The notes under the pieces were generated by a model. The model was given only the letters and a program-made list of their open reading frames with translations, did no database searches and was not told the origin of the DNA. Source: Chytridium lagenaria (Eukaryota; Chytridiomycota; Chytridiomycetes; Chytridiales; Chytridiaceae). From it: a DNA stretch of 64,000 nt. Shown piece by piece: positions 11,227-21,232 of this stretch. Location: positions 62,001-126,000 of the forward strand of contig JAHLKC010000079.1 of assembly GCA_025449115.1 (NCBI GenBank). The letters are read 5' to 3'. A program made the translations under genes and the position numbers. Numbering within the stretch: position 1 is the stretch's first letter; every line of letters starts with the position of its first letter.

Positions 11227-12705
11227 ATGGCGACCACAAACAGAACACCACCGTTATTCCATGAGGCTCTGATCGTAAGCATCAGTCATTTCTCGCATTT
11301 TATTTCATTCTCACTGCGTATGGGCATACTTGGGGGGACAGATAGCCTTAGCTTGCTGTCCGAATAGCTGTCTGGTTACATGCATTGCCCGGGGTCACGA
11401 TGGGGAGTTTGATAAGCAATCATGGTCATCGGATGGTTACTACTAGCAACGCAATAGATGCGTCAGCTGTCATATCTTTCAAAAGGTGTGGTGATGCATG
11501 GGGATGCATGAAGAAATGAAGCAGACTTCTTTGATGGAAAACTATCACATGTTGTGCGGAGTACGCCATTGTAGTTGGATACTTCCTCTTTGTGAATCCT
11601 AATCGCCATTTTCAACAAGGCTGGTGCCGTTGCAGGAACTTCGGTCGACACAGTCTTCTTTCCGCTGGATACGATCAAGACGCGGTTGGTAGGTTTTCGG
11701 GTTTTACCTTCTTCGTTAATATTCATGTTTTTAGCAATCCAAAGAAGGTTTTAGGGCAGCTGGTGGATTTAATGGCCTTTTCTCTGGACTCTCTTCTGCC
11801 GTCCTTGGGTCAGCACCTGGAGGTTGGTATCTCAAGTTCATCGTGAGGGTGTGTACATACTGACGTTCGTAAATCAGCGGCGGCCTTCTTTGTTACTTAC
11901 GAATTCTTCAAATCGCACATTGGAAATTCGCTGTCGAAAGAGAAGAGAGAGAAAAATGCTCCTTTCATACATATGGCTGCGGCTTCAGCTGGTGAAGTGG
12001 TATGTGGCGCATTGATTCTGCCGCCATCAAACCTGACATTATTTACATTTTCAAGGCTGCATGCTTTATTCGAGTACCGACTGAAGTTGTAAAACAACGC
12101 ATGCAAGCCGGCCAGTTCAAAAATCTCTCTGTAGCTGTCTCGTCTATAGTGCGTCAGGATGGATTATCGGGTCTATATCGTGGATACTTTATGACCATTT
12201 TCAGAGAAGTGGGTAGCAATGTTCTTGTAGATTTAAGGCTGATCTTTTTTTTGATGATAGATTCCATTCACATGCGTCCAGTTTCCCCTCTACGAACATT
12301 TGAAGGTGAGTAATCGGGGTATACGTAATTGTTGTTGACGTTTTAATGCAGAAATCTTGGAGAGAGAAGTACGGAACAGAACCTAAGGCCTGGGTGACGG
12401 CTCTCTTTGGTTCATTATCCGGAGGTATAGCTGCTGCCGTCACAACACCGCTGGATGTGATTAAAACTCGTCTGATGCTTTCAAGAAAGGTATCTCGATA
12501 CTCAAAATATGTGCTAAACCCTATGCAGGATGGCGTCGAAGGTTACTCAGGCATTGTGAGCACATTCCGCAGAATTGTGAAGGAAGAGGGTACATCTGCT
12601 CTGTTCCGGGGCATTGGACCTCGCGTGACATGGATCTCTCTCGGCGGTGCAGTCTTTTTGGGAACGTACGAGTTCACTCTTGGCGTCATTCGCTCTCAGA
12701 AGTAA
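11227..12705 (+). CDS. PET8: mitochondrial S-adenosylmethionine carrier (PET8/SAMC-like)
   Basis: Inner-membrane carrier that exchanges S-adenosylmethionine for S-adenosylhomocysteine. Seven exons: 11227-11274, an exon ending 11688, 11735-11822, 11878-11999, 12056-12208, 12261-12305 and 12352-12705. All three carrier signatures are present: [16 protein letters not shown] and [12 protein letters not shown]-type context includes [20 protein letters not shown] in repeat 1, [21 protein letters not shown] and [14 protein letters not shown]. The last is a SAMC hallmark and fixes the donor at 12209 (GTGGGT), two codons earlier than a naive reading. Length and ending are normal for the family. No frame break is needed. 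Confidence 0.9.
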
Positions 12706-12936
12706 ATTACTCTGCAATTCCCATCATTAGCATGTCTTGTTTTAGATCATTATTCTAGACTCCTGGAGGATATACCAGTTTTTTCTGTTCTAGACGCATC
12801 GCTTCGTTTTCCTTTCCGCATTCCACCCTGTAATTACTTTTCATAAAAACATTCCAATGATCCCCTCGTGACGACATTTCAGAAAAAATCTCAAACTGTT
12901 CCTTGTTGCCGAGTGTTGCCGAACGCAGCGACTGCC

Positions 12937-14132
12937 ATGTTCACAAAGTTCCGCACCGAGGGGTTTAACGGCTATGCGGTGAGGATGATTGGATATTCTA
13001 GACATGCATCCGTTGAGAGATCTTAATGTCTAAACTGTCGCTTGTTTGGTTTAGTTGGAGTTTAGTCCTTTTTTCGAAAACAAGCTCGCTGTCTTCTCTG
13101 CGGCTAACTTCGGCATTGCTGGCAATGGCCGATTGTGGGTGATCAATGTTGAGCCAAACGGTGCCGTCGTCGAGAGATTGTAAGGATCAATTTGGAATGC
13201 GGTTTTCTCACGTTAACACTAACTCATTGAACTAAAGCTACGATACTCAGGATGGAGTCTTCGATGGATGCTGGAGTGAGGTGCATGAAAACCAGTTAGT
13301 TACAAGTAGTGGTGATGGGTCCGTCAAGCTGTGGGATCTTTCACTGGCTGTAAGCGTTGATACTATTGAAGTAGTCTATTGATCTTGTTTCTAATGATGC
13401 ATTCCAGGACTTCCCCATTCGGAATTGGCAAGAGCACACTCGCGAAGTGTTTTCATCAAGCTGGAACCTTAGAGAAAGGACACTTTCCTGACAGGTTCAT
13501 GGGATCAAACCATTAAACTTGTACGTTCTTCCTCTTCACAAACATGCATGTATCTAACCAAATATCTACAGTGGAATCCCGAGCTCCCCAACTCCCTCCG
13601 CACCTTCCACGAGCATTCACACTGCGTCTACCAAACCATCTGGGCGCCTCATTCAGGCGATATCTTCATGTCAGCATCCGGCGACCAAACAATGAAGCTT
13701 TGGGACCTCCGATCCCCCAAATCCACTTCCTCAATTCGCGGCCACTCTAACGAGATCCTCGCCCTCGATTGGAACAAGTACGACCCGAACCTTGTTGCAT
13801 CGGGCTCCGTTGACCAGACCATCAAGATCTGGGATTTGCGGTACGCGCAGCGCGAGATGATGGTGTTAAGGGGTCATGAGTATGCAGTGAGGAGGGTCAA
13901 ATTCTCACCACATTCGGGCTGTGTTTTAGCGTCAACTAGTTATGACATGACAATGAGGATCTGGGATACGTCGAGGGGCCAGAATGATAGTCTTGTGCAT
14001 GTGCATAATGAACATACGGAGTTTGTGTTAGGGGTTGATATGAATATGTTTATTGAAGGCAGAGTGGCTACTTGCGCGTGGGATGAGACGGTTCACATCA
14101 TGGATATTCCTGTTCTGGCCGCCAAGCGCTAA
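12937..14132 (+). CDS. PEX7: peroxisomal targeting signal 2 receptor PEX7 (WD40)
   Basis: Cytosolic receptor that recognises N-terminal PTS2 signals and delivers cargo to peroxisomes. Exons: 12937-12978, 13055-13179, 13238-13349, 13408-13520, 13572-14132. Diagnostic stretches are FRTEGFNGYAV at the N-terminus, LEFSPFFENKLAV, NFGIAGNGRLWV, YDTQDGVFDGCWSE, TSSGDGSVKLWDLSL, TGSWDQTIKLW, MSASGDQTMKLWDLR, SGSVDQTIKIWDLR and the final GRVATCAWDETVHI. This is the full-length family pattern of six to seven WD repeats. One missing base near 13472 (between NLRE and DTFLTGSWD) is inferred. Confidence 0.94.
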
Positions 14133-14325
14133 TCATTCCCTTCTACCCCCCTTTCTTTGTCGCCATTGGCAACACCCGAAGTCTTTTTCCTGAACCATCT
14201 CCTCTCTTATTCCCATTCCGTTGTATTTAATCGCGTATCAAAATGAAATGAATAATCGCGTAACGAGTCGAAATGAAAGACACCGATAATGAAAAGACTC
14301 TGTTGTATCATATGTTTACAGCTTT

Positions 14326-15553
14326 TTATTGTCTGGATGTAGGTCTAAAGATCCTCATAACACTAGACTTCAAATCCGACGGCAATAAAGTTGACCTACT
14401 TGACCCCACCAATCCATCATCCTCCAACGTCGCCATTGAATTCGTCTTCGCACGAGTGCCTTTTAACCCCTTACTCTCCACAGAAAGATTTGGCGTCGAC
14501 TTCGACAGATCCTTCTCCGTCCGCTCAGCAAGATGATGCGTTGACTTTGACGCATCCCATCTCCTCTCTGTCCCCAATAACTCCTTCTTATCCAAACTCT
14601 TCGCCTCCAATGACCTCGTTGACGTCAACGTATTTAGCGACGACTTTGATGGAGGTTTTTCGAATGAAGGTAAAACATGGACGCGACGAAGCCACAGATT
14701 CAGGTGTTGGATGATGGCTGTTTCGTCGTTTTTCCAGTTCTTGTCGATCCCGGCGACACATTCGATGCGAACGGATGTGGAAGTGCGGGACGCGAGGTCC
14801 CTCATAGTTTTACTTGGGCCTGTGGAGTCGGGTGGGAGGGGTGAAGGAAAAGGGTTGGGATGGAAGTTGGAGACGAGGGCGTTGTTGGCCATAGTAATGG
14901 AAGGGGATGGCTAATGAGGATTTGTCCTAAGGTATGTTTAGCGAAGAAAGATTTCAAGGAAACGCACCCACAACATCAGATCTGTTGTTGGTTACGGATG
15001 TGATGATCGATGCGCCAATCCCAAGACCCTTTTTAATATAAGTTTTGTAAACGTATGTGTTGAGACTTACGACGAAAAGGAAGGATTTTGGGGAAAGGTC
15101 GACACGTTTCTTGACGTAATCGCAGAGAGCATTGAGATCTTCAACTTCGGCTGTGCCTTTAAAACATTGAGGCTCGAGTATCAGATGATCCACGAACCAT
15201 TCATGGTGCTCCGACCAGTGGATTTTCCTGTTCCCCTTGAGTTATAACGCACAGTTAAGATGTCTTGTTTTGCGAAGAGGAGGAAGCATTGGTTGATGAC
15301 TGAAGCATTGTTTTAGTATGGACGTCGCTCACCCGCGTGTCTTTCTGTCACCTTCATGATACATATTCGCTCCAAACGCCCCATAAGGATGAACAAACAC
15401 AACCGCGCTTGAATACATTAGCTAGGCACCATCCAAAAATACGCGTCATTACATCTCCCGCCTCAGCGGCAAGCCGTGGAAGATCCTCGTCTCAAGCGAC
15501 ACCTTCTCCCCGACATTCACAAAGCATATCTCTTCTCGCTGTGATTCGTTCAT
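14326..15553 (-). CDS. alpha/beta-hydrolase-fold protein (YDL057W-like), nucleophile motif altered
   Basis: Exon 1 (from ATG 15553) gives VSLETRIFHGLPLR; after an intron comes AVVFVHPYGAFGANMY, then DILTVRYNSRGTGKSTG, the oxyanion-type motif RYNSRGxG of this family, then AEVEDLNALCDYV and SFLFV|GLGIGASI. In relatives this last position is a G-x-S-x-G nucleophile elbow; here it reads VGLGIGA, with glycine where serine is expected. ILISHPLPLLW follows, then, after a one-base slip near 14810 (likely A5 read as A4), the C-terminal GIDKNWKNDE...LNLWLRR, where relatives have a catalytic His (usually DHFW) that here is Lys. A Ser/Lys-rich tail of about 110 residues ends at 14326. Two expected catalytic residues are therefore absent. 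One intron appears to use donor GTCGGA, and the exon 2/3 join also shows a one-base phase mismatch. Possibly a non-catalytic homologue. Confidence 0.65.
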
Positions 15554-15575
15554 TGTACAATTATTTATTTTTGGG

Positions 15576-18040
15576 CTACCCCCATATATTTCCTATGTTA
15601 TCACTTTCGTCAGACACCCATTGGCCAGCCGATGCAGAGGGGGAGGGAGCTTCCGAAGGACGGCGCGATTGGAAGGAGGAGGTGGAGGTTGCGGCTGGCG
15701 CGTTACCAATCTCGGTTAGCGCGTCATCAAACTCACTGCTTGTTTGCCAGGCACCGTCAGGGGATGACCGGAATTTCGTGAGTCGAATAATAGTGACTTT
15801 AAGATACGACGCGTTAAAATGTAAAATCCACATAAATGACGAGAGTGAAGAGATAATTTACCTATACGAACGTAACCGTCACCCTCATTGATGTGTTCAA
15901 TCGCAACCTCCTCTGCAGTCTTCCCCTCCCCATCCACTAAATCAATCCTTGCGCCCCTCTTAATCAGAAGCGTAACAAGCGACGGATTTCCAAGCGACGC
16001 TGCATAATGTAACGGGCTCGTTTTACATCATCCAAGATATTAATATCCGCCCCCCAAAATAACAAAAACTCCACAATTCTTCCTTCCTGTCTCTCCAACG
16101 CGTAATGGATGGCAGCTTTATCATACATGTCTTTATCGTTCACATCGAGGCCTAGTAAAAGCGTCCATAAGGTTTTTACGAGATCGCCACTCCGGATGGA
16201 TGACATGAATTGCTGGATGTTAGTCGTTAGACTAAGGTTTAAAGGAGTACCTGTGGAACGGCTATTGAGTCGCTGTTGTCTTCGGTTTTGGGGAGTTTCA
16301 TGAATTGATGTTTGACATATTTAGCTTGAAGAAAAAGTTCCTTTTCTATGCGCTCGGAATTTGCAGTCGGTTTGGCAATATCAGAATCTTTTAGGCTGTA
16401 TTCTAAAAGACTGTTGACGCTGCGGTTACCGAGGGAGAGAAGCATCTCAGAGGCTTCAGGAGTCCAGCGGTCAAGAGCGAGGGATCTCACCTTATACAAA
16501 ATGTTAGTATCGGTGGCAGGATGAGCATCAAATAGAAAAGAAGAAGTAAATAAGAATACTTTTGAGACGTGGGATCCAAGACCACGATGAAGACCACTGC
16601 AGTCTGAAAATTGCAAATATGGAATATTGTTAGATAAAGGCATATAAATTGAAATTCATATTCGAGATGCCATATACCGTAAAGAGTGAAAAGAAATAAA
16701 ACTTACCGATACAAAGAAGAAGACCGAGATTCACAGATGCCCAGACAACGCCATCCTTACACCCACAATCCGCACACTCTCCATTCCCTTCAACCCCGTG
16801 CAACCTTTTAACAATATCCGGCAAATCATCCTGTGCCGTCTCTCCACCTCCATTCCCCATCCCCAAATCATCCTCTCCAATGCCTTCTCCCGAATGTATC
16901 GCCTTTGATATCGCAGCCTGTATAGCCGAAATCCACTGTCTCAGGTCTAGTTCGACAACGCCTGCAACGTGATTGTTTCCGAGGGATTGATGATCTCAAA
17001 CACATTTGCGCGGGAATCGTTGCGTTGTTCTTTCACCATGCAGATGTTGAGTGGTAGTGAAAGTTTTGTGCCGTCTACGACGTAGGAAAGAGTTGTACCG
17101 GATAATTCGAACCATTGACGACGCCAGATGTTTTTCCGACCGGGGGTGCGGGCAAAGAGGTAGCCGCTTCGGACAGCCCCAGAAGTGCGGGACTGGCGCG
17201 GTGAACCTGGAAAGTAGTTTTCGAGGGGGGCCACGGAAGCGAGATCTGCTTTTTGGGCTGTAGAGAAGTCGGCTTTCGTTTCTAGATTCCTGACATTAAT
17301 GACGGTGTACGTAAACCTTCAAAAAATAGTACCATGCAGCTGTGTCGTAAGTGCGTCCATGATGGGTTGCAGACCGGTCAAGAGCTCAAAGCATTGATGG
17401 TGAAACGCCATCTCTGTATAAATAAGCCCAACAACATGTTCCGAAACCTGGCAGGCCCGCTTTCTCTTAACCTCGCTGTTTTCCCGCTTATTAATACACT
17501 AAAAAGAAAGTAACCCGCTTACTTAAGCTTTCCTCCAAGATCAATTGCAACTTTATGAAGCTGTAACCTTGATGCAGCAACCTCCTCTGCGGCAGCCTCT
17601 TCCAACTCCTTCTTGGCCTTCTTCACTAAATACTTATCCATGCAAGCCTTAACAGCCGTATCCGCAGCTTCAAACTTCTTCCCCAGCATTGCCACACTAT
17701 CCAGTTCTTCTTGAAACTCCAACAAGGGTTCAATCAACACTGTATCCACCTGTACGGCATGGATAGCCCGTCGTTCCTCTATATCTCTCAAGGCCTTTTG
17801 GAACGTTTTGAGGGGTCCCGAGATCTTTTCGTCAAAAAGAGGTTGATCAAGTTCTTTGATCAGAAGGTTACGTTGGACTGAGGCGGATTCGGTGAGACGG
17901 ACGATTTCTTTGTGGATCTTGACGAGACGAGTTATGGCGTCTTTACAGGCATGCACGCGGCGTTCTTCTTCGTGGAGACGATCGCGGAAGAGTGGGGTGT
18001 CGTCAAAGGCCTCGTGGATGGGGATGTACATGGTGACCAT
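15576..18040 (-). CDS. ArfGAP with BAR, PH, ArfGAP and ankyrin domains (ACAP / Csx2-like)
   Basis: Arf GTPase-activating protein acting on curved membranes in endosomal or secretory traffic. Domains in order: BAR (YIPIHEAFDDTPLFRDRL, then about 200 helical residues to 17519 and an exon with YTEMAFHHQCFELLTGLQP); PH (SGYLFARTPGRKNIWRRQWF...TLSYVVDGTK); ArfGAP zinc finger (CADCGC...LGLLLCIDCSGLHRGLG, with the arginine finger in CSGLHRxLG, then SLALDRWTPEASEMLL); and ankyrin repeats (DKAAIHYALERQEGRIVEFL, SPLHYAASLGNPSLVTLLI). A Ser-rich tail ends NIGNIWG at 15576. Spacing between the two zinc CxxC pairs is 17 instead of the usual 16 residues. The start ATG GTC ACC at 18040 gives the expected N-terminal BAR sequence. 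Divergent from the BORCS5-like gene by 285 bp. Confidence 0.9.
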
Positions 18041-18325
18041 GGCTGCATAAGGCGTTGACGATTGAGGAGCTGATGAGGGGGTATGCGGTAATGGGGGAAG
18101 GAAGTCAGGGATATGTGCTGTTTGTTGCTGTCAAGCTTATTTTTAAGCCGTCTCGACGATTCTCAGAGTAACGTAGCGTTGCTTTTCCTCGCCGCTTGAG
18201 AGGGGTCTCTTGACGTAGCTCACAACGGTAGGATCGGTTTTGGAAGCGTATAGTACCTGGGTTCAGTCACCAACAAAACGCCTCGTCCAAAACGCTACCC
18301 AAAATCTGGCACACAAAAAACACTA

Positions 18326-19840
18326 ATGGACGACATCATCAGGAACCCCTCGAAAAGCGCGGAACCTCAACACTCCAGCGATGATGCACCATCATCCCTT
18401 ACACCGAACCCATTATCATCCTCAGCTACATCCCCTTCATCTCAATCTCCCACCATATCCACGCGAATGTCCCAGTGAAGCCATCAAGCCCATCTCGCAC
18501 CCCTTCAACCTTAACTCCAGGCCTCACTTCCTTCCCCTCTCACATCGCAACAACCGCAGCCACAAACATCACCGCATACGCCACAGCTCTCGGCACATCC
18601 ATCAGCGACGCTCTCGCAAATGCTGTGGCAGACCAATTGAGACTTCCTGGTCGAGATGCGAAACGGAAACCATCTCGAGATGGAGTTTCTGATGCAGTAA
18701 GGTCACCGCTACCAGGTGTACCCGGAAATATCGATAAAGTCAATGAGATCGCATTGCCTATCGTGGATGGATCAGAATTGCCATCGTCGGATGTCGCACC
18801 GCCGGTACCGCCGCGGACGCAGGCGTCGGGGATTGTGACGGTGGTGTCTGTGGAGAATACGAATGATGATGACCGGGATCTTAATTTCTTGACTAAGATA
18901 CCTCGCGTAAGTACTTTTTAATAATTCTAGCTTGAGGGTGTCTTGCTTTGTTTCTCTTTAAATATAAATCTAATGCGTTTGTTTCTTTAATGGGTCTTTT
19001 TTTTTTAATTGATAGTTTGAGCCGTTGCTAAAAACTTCCGTCGACACTAACTTCAACTGGGGTGGTTTATTCTCCGTGAATAACACCAGACGTCGTGATG
19101 CACCCCGTAAGTCGGCGCTCATCGTTTGAACATCGTTTGACGTAATCACAAAACAGACACACTCGACCCCATCCCCTTTTCCAACATCCTCCATCGAATC
19201 CGAAGACATTCAAAGACATGCGTTGATATTGTCCTGGTCGATCAAAAGCTTCTCACTGAACGAGTGAACAGCATGGATGAGTATTGTGCGAAACTTGCGA
19301 ATACGATTTCGGGTAGGGTGTATCAAGCGAGACAGAATGCAGATAATCTAACGAAAAGTGCGTTATTGTTTGTTTTTCCCCCTTCCGCTACAGTGTTTTT
19401 GAGCTTCTTGTCTATTTATCATGTGCTGCGATTTTCGGATACCTTCCGTTTTCGTTATCCGCTAAATACTTAATTTCCTTTAATTCCTTTCTCATTCCCG
19501 TAATTAGTTTCAAACATCAGCAAACACGCCGAAACCACCCGCGCGCTTCTCGTTAGCATCGCGAACTCATTAGACAAATTAGACGCTTTCCTGGCTCCTG
19601 GCGAACGTCTTGATAACTTAGAGAACAAGCAAAGGTGGGCTCTTTCGGGAAAAAACGCCAGTCATCAAATACTATTTCTTATTCATATGAATCTCCAGTC
19701 TCTATATTTGCTTGTGGGATTAATCTTTTCTGTCTCTTCTCTCTTTGGTTAGATATCCGGCTATTGTGAAAATGCGTAATAAGTTGTCGCCAAACTATGT
19801 ACCTTCACCAACGGTATCCACGGAGAACCTTGCGAAATAA
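18326..19840 (+). CDS. BORCS5-like subunit of the BORC lysosome-positioning complex
   Basis: In animals BORCS5 is a subunit of BORC, which recruits Arl8 to lysosomes. The resemblance runs along the BORCS5 core: GIVTVVSVEN followed by a spacer and LTKIPRFEPLLK, then WGGLFSV, LDPIPFSNILHRIRRHSKTC, VDQKLLTERVNSMDEYCAKL, ISKHAETTRALL and SLDKLDAFLAPGERL. The human protein has the same order (IVVV..., IPTFQPLLK, DQNALVKRIKEMD, then a helical end with PEGERLE). The N-terminal 150 residues are Ser/Pro/Thr-rich; MDDII at the start lacks the N-myristoylation glycine of animal BORCS5. Exons include 18326-18905, a core exon from about 19016, and final exons ending 19840 (ENLAK). One C appears missing near 18470, where a stop would otherwise cut the Ser/Pro tract. 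Vacuolar/endosomal role is inferred by homology. Confidence 0.72.
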
Positions 19841-20414
19841 TGTGTTGGTACTGCAAGCCTTACCTACCCGTTTCCCCTATGTTCTTAGATTTCCTCCCAA
19901 CTCCAAAAAAAATTAACCTCACTTTAGATGTAGATGGACTGGACTACAAGCTGACTACGATCCCACCAGTTGTATGCTGCTAGATGTATGCTGCTAGATG
20001 TATGCTGCTAGAAAAATAACTCTGTAATGGCTATCTTTTTATTATACTTAATACTTGGCTTATTAAATGGGTTTTGTCTTGTTATAATACTTGGCTTCTT
20101 AAAACAAGTTTTGCATGAAGTTTGTTCAGCTGGAACGTGATTTTTTTCATACCGAATCGGATTATCCCCCAATCCCATAAACTCCGGAAGACGCAATATA
20201 CGTTTAAATATAGCTTTATCAATGAAGCGGCGGAAATACAACGTAGAAATCGCCTTATAAACAAGTTTGCCAAAAAAAAAAAAGGAAAAAAAGGTGTAGC
20301 TGTTGAGTGAAAGAGAACGAAGGGTAATGATTCTGTTTTCTTGTGTTTTTTTTTACTCTTTTGGTTTCCTATTTTTCATAAAAGTAAATAGATGTGGTAG
20401 AAAAATGAAAGGAC
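19841..20414. other. AT-rich intergenic region
   Basis: Convergent space between the BORCS5-like gene and the small minus-strand gene. It contains the 14-bp triplicate listed separately and A/T runs. No coding sequence is recognised. Confidence 0.5.
19971..20012. repeat. perfect 14-bp tandem repeat, three copies
   Basis: TGTATGCTGCTAGA occurs three times end to end at 19971, 19985 and 19999 with no mismatch, 131 bp after the stop of the BORCS5-like gene. It is probably a 3' UTR minisatellite. Confidence 0.95.
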
Positions 20415-20768
20415 TTACTTGACGACTTGCCAAGCTGGATGATCGCTTTCCGCATTGTATTTGATGTGATCGAGAAGTTCTTGAATTTTCTTTTTTTGTT
20501 GGTCCATGTCGGAGGTACTGAAACCGTTATCGCTTAAACGCTGAAAGATAGGGTTACAAAGGTTGCTGGTACATTGATGAAAAGAAAAACCAAAGGTTCG
20601 TACTCTGCGCATTTCCCTGTAGGTGTGCCATAGTTGATGCGAAAGTGATGTTCAGATGAATGGGTGAGTGAATATGAAAGAAGAGTATACGTAAATATTA
20701 AAGGAGAGGGAATATACGTACTCTTCTGAAGGAACTGAGAGTTGCATTGTTGCGTATCCGGCGGCCAT
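20415..20768 (-). CDS. small conserved-looking protein, about 62 residues, three exons; function unknown
   Basis: ATG at 20768 gives MAAGYATMQLSVPSEE, donor GTACGT; a tiny middle exon supplies EMRR (with another GTACG donor), and the last exon encodes RLSDNGFSTSDMDQQKKKIQ continuing ELLDHIKYNAESDHPAW and ending QVVK at 20415. Both introns are about 75-90 nt, have pyrimidine-rich 3' ends and keep the frame. The clean splicing structure and the charged helical core support a real gene despite its size. I do not recognise the family. The terminal AAGTAAGT could also be read as a splice donor, so a further exon cannot be excluded. Confidence 0.55.
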
Positions 20769-21232
20769 GATTCTAAAAAATAAAGCGATTAGGTCTTCAC
20801 CCGTATCCCCAGTGCAATTTCCACGACATCAAAGCGACAAAGGAAGCATTTGCTACTCCAGAATGTCATTGTAAACCAGGAGAGAATAACCGAAATAAAA
20901 CGCAGGCCATACATAAAATCCCCATCACGAAAGCCAACAAAAAGTGAAAGCATGCAAAACCCGGAAAACCACAACAAAAAGCATGCGTTACCACCTCGCT
21001 CACTCACCCCGTGAACATGATCGTGCTCTTTACAATAAACGATACAATCTTTGACATCTTGAAAACGTGGTGAATGGGGGGGAGGTTGCCGATGCAATGT
21101 CCTGATTATGAACTTGTTCCGTTTTTTCGTTGAAATTTTGGAGCATCGGCCACTACCACACAGTTCCAAGAAAGTTGAAACAACAAAGCCAGAGAAACAA
21201 TAACTTTGAATAACGACTGAGGAAGGAAAGCA
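20769..21232. other. divergent intergenic region
   Basis: Between the small minus-strand gene and the WBP2-like gene. No gene is recognised; it presumably holds both promoters and 5' untranslated regions. Confidence 0.45.
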
